In this document: positions 21,569 through 31,461 of the stretch, piece by piece
Layout: each line of letters begins with the position of its first letter
Position numbering within the stretch: the stretch's first letter is position 1
Source: Craspedostauros australis
Lineage: Eukaryota; Bacillariophyta; Bacillariophyceae; Mastogloiales; Achnanthaceae
Length of the DNA: 64,000 nt
Direction of reading: 5' to 3'
Assembly: GCA_026770025.1 (NCBI GenBank)
Contig: JAMXDE010000054.1
Location: 62,001 to 126,000 of the forward strand
Made by a program: the position numbers and the translations under genes
The notes under the pieces: generated by a model
Databases searched by the model: none
The model's input: only the letters and a program-made list of their open reading frames with translations
What the model was told of the DNA's origin: nothing

Positions 21569-23939
21569 TCAAACGGAACGAGTCAACGTGGCCTCGACCA
21601 GGAACCATCCACGAGAAGCGTCTCTGAATCGGGCAGGTGTATCGTTCTGATCCTCGCCGACAACTTCGATCTCTGCTGTTGCAATTGCCGTGGTGTCGAG
21701 AGGCAATTCGATTCCCCCGGAGCAAGTCATGGTGCTGCCGTCATTGTGCTGCGCACCACGGACCTTGACCGAGTCACAAAGTAACGTTCCGGATTTTGTG
21801 CGTGCATGGAACTTCGCGGAGGATGATGATCGGGTGTGGATGCGAATGGATCGCAAGGTCTCGCCTGTCTTGCATTTCACGATATGCTTGACGGTCTTCT
21901 GCCGTTTCAACGACAGCAGCTGGGTGTCGATGCGCTGTTTCTGTGTGCGAGTATTGAGTGGCGTCAACTCATCGATAGTTGTATTCGTATTGTTGACCGA
22001 GATTTTGGTATCCGTTCCATCGACGTTGCTTTCTCCAACAATTTCCTTGGCAGGATCGGCATCATCGTCGCAGTCACCGAATGCATCATCCAACGATGTG
22101 TTGAGGCCTGCGTAATCCGAAGGCAGGTGTTCCAAGTCGATGAGCTCGTGCAGCCGTTGGAATGCCTTCGTCTGGCTGGAAAAGACCTGGATGCGTTGTG
22201 CCGTGCGCGGATCGATGAGCCGTTTGATGATGCGCCATGACACGGAGAAGTAACTGGGCGCATTCAAGACGATGAGACAGTGCAAGGTTTCTGGGAAGGA
22301 ATCGCCGACGGAACCCGCGAGCTTGACGCATTCCATGGCGTCCGGCGATGCGAGCGTCGAGGCGGAGATGCCATCGAGATCCAGCACCACGACGACCTCC
22401 ATGCGGCAGACGTTGGGGTGGATCTTCTGCGATCTCTTCATGGCATGGATGAAGGCATGGTAAGACTGGTGCCAAAAGAAGTTGCTGGCCTTTTCGATTG
22501 TGGTAACGCAGAGCAAACCTTCAGGTTGGATGCGGCCCGCCCGCAGGTACGATACGGGACATCCGTTCTTGGCCTGCCCTATGTATTTGACCGGGTACTG
22601 GCTGAGGAAGAGCGACTTTGGACAATCCAACGCGATCTCCACCTGCGGGTACATGTCGTTTGCCCTGGCCTTCTCCCAGCTTGAGCTTTCACCTCGCAAC
22701 CGCTGCAGCGTATCCGCCGCGACAAACTTGTTGGCACGCAGGAATCGGCACAACGCAAATGGCTCCTCCTCGATCTCTGAGAACATGTAGACCATGTCGG
22801 CCAAGGTTTGGTTTTCCGGCTTTTGCAATTCTTTCATAAGAAGTTGCTGCAGAGTGTAGTATAGTATAGTGTAGTATAGTATTGTGCGGTAGAGTGGAGG
22901 CAGATCCAATAAAGCGGAGCGAAGGAGAGTGAAGTGGGGTCAGATATGATGGAGTAGAATCGAGACAAATCAAAGATCAGAAATGGTCGTTGTTGACGAA
23001 GGGTCAAGCATCCAATGCAATGCAATGCAACGAGATACGTACCGCTTGCTCCAGCTCCTCTTTGGTGAGCCTTCCTGGAAAGCCCTTGTCCGGAACCACG
23101 ACATCAGGATGAATGAGACCTTCCGTGGTCGAACGCTGGTTGCGTTTGGATTGTAATTTCCCGTTGGATCGCACGCCATGAAAGAGGTTGGAGAGACTGC
23201 GTGACATTCTCCGCATCGATTTCTTGTGCTTCAATCGCCTGTTGTGCGGATCACCTTTGGTTGGGGATCTGCCCTCTGCGGCAATGGCCGTCTCGTGCAT
23301 GCCACTATTGACGGTAGCAGCATTCTCGTCACCGGTGTCATCATCGGCCAGTTGCTGCAATTCCAGAGCATGTTCGAGCAACATGGTCCGTGGTTCGAGC
23401 ATCGAGACTCGCGGCTTTGGCTTGAGATATGTTGTTGTGACGATCGGATAGATATCTTCGTGCTGGTCTGCGTCTGTGTTGCTGTTGCTTTTGTCCGGAG
23501 CGTTTCGTTGGTACTGCGACACCTTATCGCGCTGATCGGTCGAGGCCATGCCATCTTCCTCTTCCTGGACCGTGTCGAAGAACATGGTGCTGCCGTCCAC
23601 GGAGAAGTTGGACTGTCGTTTGGACGTTGCTCCGGTCATCTTGCCGTTTGGTGCAACGTCCACCTGATATTCCTCCGCATCTTCAAACTCATCCAAGTCG
23701 GAATCGCCAATCCAGCTGGGAAGGCATCGTAGACCATCCGCCGTCTCATGGTACATGGTGCGTCGCCGCACAGGTGCATGTTGGTTGGAACGCTGCTTGC
23801 GTTGCTTGCGCGAGGATGGCCAGCATGTGCAGACGACGGCGCCTGCGTCCAGATCATCGCCGCCCGTGGAGACTGTGGAGGCGGTGTTCGATGCCATGGT
23901 CATGCTGGCGGATGGCGTTGTGGTGGGGTTCGGAGTCAT
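21569..23939 (-). CDS. CRAL-TRIO (Sec14-like) lipid-binding protein
   Basis: Two exons: 23043-23939 and 21569-22846, with intron 22847-23042 (GTACGT...CTCTGCAG, phase 0). About 724 aa from the first ATG (23939). The frame stays open to 24002, preceded by a splice-acceptor-like ctttccacag, so a further 5' exon is likely. The first 300 residues are Ser/Thr-rich and basic at the end. Exon 2 carries the CRAL-TRIO N-terminal helices (FALCRFLRANKF) and the Sec14 lipid-binding domain (VVVVLDLDGIS, ETLHCLIVLNAPSYFSVSW, LPSDYAG). A beta-rich C-terminal part could be a GOLD-like domain (inference). Such proteins bind phosphoinositides or other hydrophobic ligands and link lipid metabolism to trafficking. 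Confidence 0.82.
22847..23042 (-). other. Intron of the CRAL-TRIO gene
   Basis: 196 bp, GT-AG, in phase with both flanking frames. It holds a TATAC/TAGTA simple repeat near the acceptor. Confidence 0.8.
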
Positions 23940-25056
23940 TCCAGTGTTGGGCTTGGTGGTTGGCACTCCCACTGGTTGCTTTTGCGAACAGCGTCGGAAT
24001 GACTGTGGAAAGATGGGTGGGTGGGTGGGAAGAGGATGGATGGATAGTAGCAGATGGGTGGAAAGAGGATAGAGATTATGGGCACAATGTCTGCTTTCGG
24101 TGTTGCTATTGTTGTGGTTTGTTGAACAAGGTTGTTTGGATGGAAGATTGAGTTGAATTGCGATGATCGAATGCTACTCTCTGGCTTTTTGTTGTGGTCT
24201 GCAGCAATCGTGTCGCCTGTGCTTCTTTGTTGTTGCTGTTGCTGTTGACGCCATCGCCCTTCGTTCGCTGCGCAGACTTGTGACTCTGTTGTTCTTGCAC
24301 AGCTGATTGTTCTTGGGACGATTGCCACAACAACACAAAGAGAGCACGCAAGTTGGCGGAAACGCTTTCGAGTCTTGATGTCTTGCGTGTGCCTCCATCA
24401 GTCGTGGAACACTTGCGAATCTTCCACCCAGTCGAATTCATGGGCTGTTGGCTCACACGATTTGGCGGGAAACGCCTCGCAAACTGCCGGTTTCGGGATA
24501 ACCGTTTGAGGCAGTTCATGTACGGAGCGAGCTTGTCGGAGTAGTGTAACAGTAGGATGAATAAGAGTGATGTTTGTTGTACTCTACTAATCTTGTGCGT
24601 GTGCTTTTTATGAGTTAGTTGTTGATAGTAGTTGTGCTAGTAGGATGAAGAAACGACATTCACGCAGCTGGCACGACCCTGCACGGATCCTCATGGCTCA
24701 GCGTGTTGGGGCAGACCAACTGCTTCTTCTACTCCGTCTTCAATCTGCTGTTGCTTTACAATGCATTAAAGAGCACAACACTCAACATTCTGTTGAAGTT
24801 GCAACCACGTGGCTGTGGCTGTGGCTGCTGTCGTTGTTGTTGTCGTAATAATCTATTATAATCGATGTCAACACCGTCACATGAGTCAATTTCGTTTCTG
24901 TTGTTTGGTGTTATTTCTATGCAATTATTGTGGTATCTTTTGCTCTTTGAGGTGTATCCACGAGTTCTCTATCCTTTCGCACTGTCTCAGTCAAGGCTTC
25001 ATTCTTTTTTCACATCTCTCTCACAATCAAATGTGGTTGTACTGTCGGGGAATGCT
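23940..25056. other. Intergenic / 5' region
   Basis: Likely holds the missing first exon of the CRAL-TRIO gene and its promoter (up to about 24.4 kb), then a dispersed repeat at 24448-24712. No further gene is supported. Confidence 0.4.
24448..24712 (+). repeat. Dispersed repeat shared with 57323-57572
   Basis: Shared strings include ctgccggtttcgggata versus ctgccggcttcgggata, tatgagttag, gtaggatgaagaaacga and gaccctgca. About 250 bp with many differences. Edges are approximate. Confidence 0.6.
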
Positions 25057-25617
25057 TCAATGATCCCAAGTCTCGCGTCCGTAGCCCAAGACGGCCATGG
25101 CATCGCGCTGCTTGTTCGTCAGCTCGTCCCATGACTTGTACAGATCTTCTGGCCACGTGTCTTCGTCCCACATGGCGGAAGTGAATCCACCGGCCGTGGC
25201 GGCCTTCTTCACGATCTCTGGAAGATCCTCCCACGAGTAATCCTCGTACTGGCTCTCCCAGGCACCCTCGGACCATCCCATGGTCTCGGCGGCCGCCTTC
25301 TGCTCCTCGCTGAGATCCCACCAGTGGTAGTCGGAGACCTCGATCCAGGTCGAGTCGTTCCAGGATTCTTCTTCGTATCCCAGGACCTTGGCGGCCTTGC
25401 GGGCCTTGATGGACAGCTGCTTCCACTTCATGTTCTCGTACTTGGTCTGGACGCCGGTGAAGGCACTGACCTTGATGATATCATCGCGCTTGGCGGGGGC
25501 GGCGACTTCCTCTTCTTCCTGAATCTTGTCGTCCTTCTTCTTGCCGAACATCTTGAGCGCCGTGCTCATGGTCTCGCTCTGCGAGCAGCAAAGGCCGAGC
25601 ATCTTATCGAGAATCAT
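25057..25617 (-). CDS. Small protein with four W-x2-L-x17-W repeats
   Basis: 186 aa from an ATG at 25617. After an N-terminal basic/acidic segment come four units starting at Trp 65, 99, 129 and 163. Each has Leu three residues later, an Ala-rich helix, usually an LGY or MGW turn, and a second Trp exactly 21 residues after the first (86, 120, 150, 184). Examples are MKWKQLSIKARKAAKVLGY and KSWDELTNKQRDAMAVLGY. The last unit ends the protein. Similar W...LGY...W motifs occur in other stramenopile proteins, but I know no assigned function. No signal peptide or membrane segment. Confidence 0.75.
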   Translation of the reverse strand: MILDKMLGLCCSQSETMSTALKMFGKKKDDKIQEEEEVAAPAKRDDIIKVSAFTGVQTKYENMKWKQLSIKARKAAKVLGYEEESWNDSTWIEVSDYHWWDLSEEQKAAAETMGWSEGAWESQYEDYSWEDLPEIVKKAATAGGFTSAMWDEDTWPEDLYKSWDELTNKQRDAMAVLGYGRETWDH

Positions 25618-26323
25618 GGTTGCGGTTTGTTGGTTTACTAGTTGCCGTGGAGTAGTGGAGTAGTGGAGTAGTAGAGACGGAGTGGGTGAGCTTGGCAATT
25701 GTGATTGCGATGGACTGCTGTCTTGATTGTGTGAGAGATGGAGGTGACATCTCTCCACAGCAACGACGACGACGACGTGGTATCTCACGACAAAGGCACA
25801 ACACGTGACAACCATGGACATCATTCAGCGAGAAAATCCCATCACTGCCCGCGACAACGAGTCCGCCAAACCCAACCACCGATTTCGCTCTCCAAATTCT
25901 TCCGCAGTCTTGGAGAAACTTGGGGAGTTGGGGTTGGCAACTCCAACCGTTGGACTCGTGTTGTGTATGTATCTTAACGCCAAATAACGTCATTGGCCCG
26001 CAGTGAAGGGCGTTGAACCGTTGAATCCATGTGTTCGATTCGACTAGATGGAGTCTTGCAGAGAAACTGCAGTCATCGTTGTTGAAATCAATAAAATGTC
26101 AACAGTCATCCACAAGCTCAAAATGTGATGAAAACTGATTGTTCGCTTGCAAGGCATGGCGATCGTTGATGTGATGAAGATGATGTGATGAAGATGTTGT
26201 GAGGATGCTGCCGAAGTGCATGCCATCTGATGCTTCACACCATCCGATCTATGAGTACAGGCACTCGTACTCGCCCTCGTACTCGCACTCGCACCTCCAT
26301 CATACCATCAGCACTGGAATGAC
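25618..26323. promoter_or_regulatory. Bidirectional intergenic promoter region
   Basis: 706 bp between divergently transcribed genes (Trp-repeat protein and glycosidase-like protein). It should carry both promoters and 5' UTRs. No specific element can be named. Confidence 0.4.
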
Positions 26324-28210
26324 ATGCAACGCAGAATGAGTGAATCACGCACAAGGAAATCAGCAGCAAAGCAGCTGCAGCTGCAGCGGCGTCAGAGGGC
26401 GATCAGCAAGGCCAAAGGAGGCACCGCTTCCTCGACGTCCTGCCTGTCAAGAACGAGACGATGGATCCCCCGAGCTGTGCTCCTGCTCTTCAGTCTCTAC
26501 TGCCTCGTCGTCGTCCCGTACTTCGTCCTGCGGCAGTCTGCCGACAATGCAGCGAAGGCCGCGGCCAATGATACGCATCAATCCGCAACTGCAACTGCGA
26601 ATAAAGAGTCGGCAGCAGCCAGCAACGCAAAGTCCATGTTCCACAAGCGCATGCTGCCCAACAGACCTTCCATGTCTCAATCGGCAGCAGAGTTGCAACG
26701 GATATCCTCCAGATTGGACAACATGAATAACAAGGTCAACATGAATGCCAATAGCGATGGGAATAACGATGCCGATACCAATGTTGCCAACGTTCAGGAT
26801 GCATCAACGATCAACTCATGCGACTTTCGACGCTACCCGAGACGGCGGTACTACAAGCTCAACGAGCAACCGATGCCGGACTTCCTGGAGACTGCCGAAT
26901 ACATCTACGGACAGCTGCCCACTTTGCTGGAACCAGAATCATCATCGATGGGAGCGTCCAAGTTGTGCGTCGATCAATCCGAGTGGCTAAATGCTGACAA
27001 CGCCCACAACAAGGAACTGCCATTCGCAGACGGTACCAACCCGTCTCTGCTCTCGCTGCAAAACCCAATCACGAGAAGCAAGATCGACCCGGCGGTGTTG
27101 CAGATGTTCCCGCCCAACGTCAAGTTCCTGGCCACCATCTGCATGACCAACTCGCAATGCGCATGGCGGGACACGCCACAAGAACAGGCCGAGTACCATT
27201 CGTCCACGCTGGCGGAACCCACCACCGTGCGCACCGTCCTGCTCTTCCTCGATGCATCCTTCCGCACCATCCAAGAGACGACGATTCGCACGCAGATGGA
27301 TGCCCCATTCGGCCGCAAGCACAAGCGCGCCATCCCCGATGCCACGACGCAATACGCCCTGAGATCGTTCGCCCTCGATGATGCCCGCCTGTTCACAAAC
27401 CGCGGAGATATCTGGGTATCGTACCGCGAAGGCAAGGCGTTCGGCTACGACAAGCAGGTCCTCAACAAGCTGCATTTCGACAAGGATCTGCGCGTCGTGG
27501 CCAAGGCGTCCGAGACGTCCACCTTTTGCTGCGGGCGCAACATGGCCTTGATCGACAACGTCCATACCAACGAACTGCAGAGCCTCAAGTGGGTCGATCC
27601 CGTCGTAGTGGAAGCCGTGGATGATGCGCAAGGCCCACGTCCGGCGGCGGCACGTACAAACAGAAGGCGATTATCGCTGCAAGGCACCGGCAGCACTATT
27701 CGTCCTGCATCGAGAAATCCCAACTACAATCCCATTCCGAGCGGTCACAGACGACTGCGCGAACTCCACGCCCAACCAACCAAAAAGAGCGACTTCCATG
27801 GCACCAACGGGATGATGGTCTACCTGCCCCAAACCGACGAGTACTTGGGCATGGGGCATTTCCACAGACCGCCGGGTCGCAAGGAGAACGAATTCGCACG
27901 GTTTGGTCATCACTACACGCACGCCTTCTTCACCATACCAGCGCAACCGCCTTTCCGATTGCAACGGTTGAGTACCGAATTCGTTCTACCCAGCCATGCG
28001 TACGCCGACGACGCCGAGATCATCCAGTTCATGAGCGGTTTGGAACTCGTGGAGGACAAGCACGTCGTGATCGCGTACGGCATCAACGACTGCGAAGGCG
28101 CGGCCGTCATTGTGTCGATGGATCGCGTCGATGGTATGCTGCGAGACGTGGAGGAAGGCAAAGAGGTTGTCGATTTGATGCAGCCGTTGCAAACGCAGCG
28201 GCGGTTATGA
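26324..28210 (+). CDS. Type II membrane protein, glycosidase-like
   Basis: 628 aa, single exon. A basic N-terminus precedes one membrane anchor (about residues 50-69, AVLLLFSLYCLVVVPYFVL). Then comes a Ser/Asn-rich stem and a large luminal domain from about residue 160. The C-terminal motifs GMGHFHRPPG, FGHHYTHAFFTIPAQPPFRL and VIAYGINDCEGAAV recall five-bladed beta-propeller glycosidases/phosphorylases (GH130/GH43-like, with a typical SYGxNDC strand). Function as a Golgi glycan-processing enzyme is inference from topology and these motifs. Tail-to-tail with the sulfotransferase gene (141 bp gap). Confidence 0.6.
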   Translation: MQRRMSESRTRKSAAKQLQLQRRQRAISKAKGGTASSTSCLSRTRRWIPRAVLLLFSLYCLVVVPYFVLRQSADNAAKAAANDTHQSATATANKESAAASNAKSMFHKRMLPNRPSMSQSAAELQRISSRLDNMNNKVNMNANSDGNNDADTNVANVQDASTINSCDFRRYPRRRYYKLNEQPMPDFLETAEYIYGQLPTLLEPESSSMGASKLCVDQSEWLNADNAHNKELPFADGTNPSLLSLQNPITRSKIDPAVLQMFPPNVKFLATICMTNSQCAWRDTPQEQAEYHSSTLAEPTTVRTVLLFLDASFRTIQETTIRTQMDAPFGRKHKRAIPDATTQYALRSFALDDARLFTNRGDIWVSYREGKAFGYDKQVLNKLHFDKDLRVVAKASETSTFCCGRNMALIDNVHTNELQSLKWVDPVVVEAVDDAQGPRPAAARTNRRRLSLQGTGSTIRPASRNPNYNPIPSGHRRLRELHAQPTKKSDFHGTNGMMVYLPQTDEYLGMGHFHRPPGRKENEFARFGHHYTHAFFTIPAQPPFRLQRLSTEFVLPSHAYADDAEIIQFMSGLELVEDKHVVIAYGINDCEGAAVIVSMDRVDGMLRDVEEGKEVVDLMQPLQTQRRL

Positions 28211-28351
28211 GCAATGTGTAGTACTACTATAGAGGATGAATCTTGTACCATAATGCTAGCGCAGCAGTACGCAGGAGGAGCAAAGTTGAGGACTGCAAAT
28301 ACGCTCTACTTTCTGCAGAGATTGTGGAGGGGACACACCGTACGCAGGATT

Positions 28352-30439
28352 TCATCCGCCTTCGGTGATACGTTGTTTGCGATCCTGCCGCTCCATCAAC
28401 TCTGCAACGCGTTTGGCCTTTTGGTCATGCCTTAGGTCCTTGCGATGCTCCTGTCTCCATTGACGGAATGCGGCGCTGTGATTTACGCGCCGTTCCTTGC
28501 GCCGTTCGTCGTCATCTTCGAATATGGATGCCGCGACTGCAGCATCGGCGTCATTGCGTTGCAAGTCCTTTGCGGTGGTCTTGGTGCGATGGTTGATGTT
28601 GTGCTGTCCCCAGCAATCGGCGTAGTACCGTATCGCATGCTTATTGTTGTTGGTGGTGTTGGAGGTCCTGTTGTTGCTGCTCCTGTTTGCGAGCATTGGC
28701 ATTGGTTTCTGTGGCTTGGTTGCGAGTTCAGAACCGAACAGGAACTTGGTGAGAAGCTGACCTGTGCTGTTGTTGATGTCAACCTCCAAGAACGACAGCG
28801 TGGGATGATCCTGGACGAAACGTCGCACCTTGAGCGTGTGGCGGAATGCAAATTCACTGAGGAATGCACCGGTATTGTTGATGGCAATGTTGGAGGGGAA
28901 GTTGCCTAACCTGCGCTGGTACAGGCACTCATTGACGAATTGGAGCTGGAGATTTGGCGAATGGCGCTGCACGGACTTGGACCAGGCATCGTAATCGGAT
29001 GGTGATTCTTCAGTGGGTTCTCTATTCTGCTTCGTTGCTGTTTGTTGTTCCTGTCGTTGTCGTTGTTGCTGCACCTGCGTATCAAGATCCCCATTCTCAT
29101 TCTCGTCCATCTTTGCGGATGTGGCCCGTCCCCGCCGCACATTCAGGATCCACGTCGCCTCTGGGTAGGCATCGTACAGTTCTTGCAGATGGAAATGCTG
29201 CGGGATGAAGAGCTTGGATTCTCGAATGTTGGACTGGTCCGGAAGCTTGTTGAATATGCGTCGCGGACCGTTGATCTCCGTGAAGACATCGTAATCACCG
29301 CATCCCTGGAAGATCGAATCCTTGCGCTCTTTCGACGACGGTGACGACGAAGATGACGCTCTCCTGTGCATCGTTCCAACAACCACCTCGCCTTGACGAA
29401 AGCTCACAAATTCACGCGAAGTATCGTTGGCGTAGACCTTGCGATAGTGGTTGTACGCCAGACAATCGCTCATCAAGCCAGGCCCGCCGATCTGCGCCTC
29501 GTACTGAAAGTCGCAGCAGTACCAATGCTGACTCGCGAGCCCGACACGGTCAAAGTACACGAAGAGTGACGAAGTGCCGGCCTTGGGCAGGCCCACGACG
29601 ATGATCGGTAATGGCACCTGCAGTTGCAACCGCCGGTGGACGAAGTTGGATCGGTTGAAATCACGATGGACAGGACGCGAGTGCTGGAACATGGTGTGCG
29701 GCACGACCGCCTCGTCATAGGCGTCCGCAGTTGGATTCAGATGCAACGCGTCTCTGACCAAGGTGCGCATCCAGCGCATGCCGGTGGGTACGCGGATGTG
29801 ATGATCCCGCCACGTTGGTTCGAGTTGCATATAGATGATGATTGTGAATCCAGAAAATCCCACCGTGATGAGGAGTAGGGAAGTGAGGATAGATGTCCGG
29901 AATGATCTCTTCTTCGGTGCCTTGGATCGACCGCCGCCATGTCTTTGCTTTCTCGTTCGTCGTCGTTGCGTGCCTCTCGGTGGGGGCATCTGCCGCTGTC
30001 TGTTTGTCCTCGTACATGCGTGTTCATATTGCGGATGTGCATGTGCATGTGTATGTGTATGTGTACGTGGACGGGTCTGCGAATTCACCTGCATCTGTGA
30101 CCGTTGATCATTGATTCGAGCTTGGGTGCGATCCTTCGAATGAGGCTTGGAAGCCGTCGTGACTGTTGCTGCGACAGATGTTGCGGCAGCTCCCATGTGA
30201 GCTCTTTGCCGAAGTCTAGCATTTGGCTGCTCCTGCCTCGCTGCTTTATCTACCACCTGCAGAGGAACAATGCTGCTTGCATTGGCTTGCCCAATTTCTT
30301 GTGCACCATGTGTGCCTGGCAACGATGTTAACTCCCGTGAACTCGGACGTGCACTTGTGGATGCAGAGGTGGATGGAGGTGTGGAGCGATCTGGACCATC
30401 CCGTACGATCATTCTTCCCATGTCATTGGTAGATGGCAT
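28352..30439 (-). CDS. Membrane-anchored sulfotransferase-like protein
   Basis: 695 aa from the ATG at 30439 (an upstream in-frame ATG lies at 30520). It has a long Ser/Arg/His-rich N-terminal region, one anchor at about residues 183-205 (ILTSLLLITVGFSGFTIIIY), then a luminal domain starting with the PAPS-binding P-loop LPIIVVGLPKAGTSSLF (about 277-293). Further conserved-looking parts are DVFTEINGPRR, FIPQHFHLQELYDAYPEATW and the C-terminal HPTLSFLEVDINN. Family role: transfer of sulfate from PAPS to glycans or proteins in the Golgi; substrate unknown. The His/Thr-rich tract (residues about 125-140) comes from a gt/ca microsatellite. Confidence 0.75.
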   Translation of the reverse strand: MPSTNDMGRMIVRDGPDRSTPPSTSASTSARPSSRELTSLPGTHGAQEIGQANASSIVPLQVVDKAARQEQPNARLRQRAHMGAAATSVAATVTTASKPHSKDRTQARINDQRSQMQVNSQTRPRTHTHTHAHAHPQYEHACTRTNRQRQMPPPRGTQRRRTRKQRHGGGRSKAPKKRSFRTSILTSLLLITVGFSGFTIIIYMQLEPTWRDHHIRVPTGMRWMRTLVRDALHLNPTADAYDEAVVPHTMFQHSRPVHRDFNRSNFVHRRLQLQVPLPIIVVGLPKAGTSSLFVYFDRVGLASQHWYCCDFQYEAQIGGPGLMSDCLAYNHYRKVYANDTSREFVSFRQGEVVVGTMHRRASSSSSPSSKERKDSIFQGCGDYDVFTEINGPRRIFNKLPDQSNIRESKLFIPQHFHLQELYDAYPEATWILNVRRGRATSAKMDENENGDLDTQVQQQRQRQEQQTATKQNREPTEESPSDYDAWSKSVQRHSPNLQLQFVNECLYQRRLGNFPSNIAINNTGAFLSEFAFRHTLKVRRFVQDHPTLSFLEVDINNSTGQLLTKFLFGSELATKPQKPMPMLANRSSNNRTSNTTNNNKHAIRYYADCWGQHNINHRTKTTAKDLQRNDADAAVAASIFEDDDERRKERRVNHSAAFRQWRQEHRKDLRHDQKAKRVAELMERQDRKQRITEGG

Positions 30440-31461
30440 CGCCTGATGAAAAATCAGCAGGAGAGGACAGTGTGCCACAACAGCACAGCACAAGTACGGG
30501 AAGCACTGTGATCCTCTCACTCAGCACTCCACACTCCTACCACTGTTCCTTTCACGCATCACGTTGTGCACCAACGCGTATGGATTCATAGGGCAGTGTG
30601 GTAATATATTGGTAAAGTAGTAATGTAATATAATATAATACGATGTTCGTCGCCTCTGAAACCACCATGATCGTTGCTATTCGGCTGGCGAAGATCGCGT
30701 CGGCGTGTTGTTGTTCGTCTTTTCCACGATTTTTGTTCTTCTTCGTCATTCTCTTGTTTCCAGACACCATGTACGATCCATCCGACTTCAAATATCATCG
30801 AGTCACGAATATATCGTGATCCAGAAACTGGAATGATCTTGTTCGCAACATCCACATTAATCATGAAGTGGCAGACGACAACAGAGTATTGTAGAGTCTA
30901 TGGTATGCAGTGAGTACTCGTAACGATTGCTTTTCTCTCTCTCTGGAATATTGTGTCCGTAATAATAGTATTGTGAAATAGCCAATTTGTAGCTGTTGCT
31001 ATTGCTGTTCGTCTTCTAATCCCAAAATGACGATGGATCGCTGGCGAGGATGACAAGACCACTCACTCTTGGTCTGTGGGCGCAGGATGGATGCATCTCT
31101 TGCGTCCCTGCCTCGCCTTGCGATAAAAACTGCGCACTTGCGTCGTGCCATGTGTTGTCGTTCCGTGGGCGGAATAAAATCCATGGATAATGAAATGTCT
31201 GCGCGTGCCTTGTGAACAACACCGAGAGTCTTCGTGAAGATCTCCGCTGTCGCTTTTGCTCCTGTTCTTCCGTGCTATTCTTGACTGTCTGGTTGCGCCG
31301 CGTAGGGCTCACAATGATTGTTGTCACTTGCCGCACAACTGATCAATCAATCTGTGGTCCGCCCTCGAGCTGCGCTTACGCTGTGCTGCCACCGTTGTAA
31401 AGGTGTCGATGATGATAACGATGCGTTGCGGTTGCGTTGTCGTCAATATTGAACCATCGCG
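30440..31461. other. Intergenic
   Basis: 5' flank of the sulfotransferase gene and 3' flank of the ammonium transporter gene. AT-rich stretches (for example near 30600-30645). No gene supported. Confidence 0.5.

Noticed and set aside
28445-28909. 154-aa + strand frame
   Set aside because: Antisense to the C-terminal half of the sulfotransferase gene, which has the recognisable domain.
30440-30520. Upstream ATG extending the sulfotransferase by 27 residues
   Set aside because: Extension is plausible but has no support; the ATG at 30439 is preferred. Cannot be excluded.
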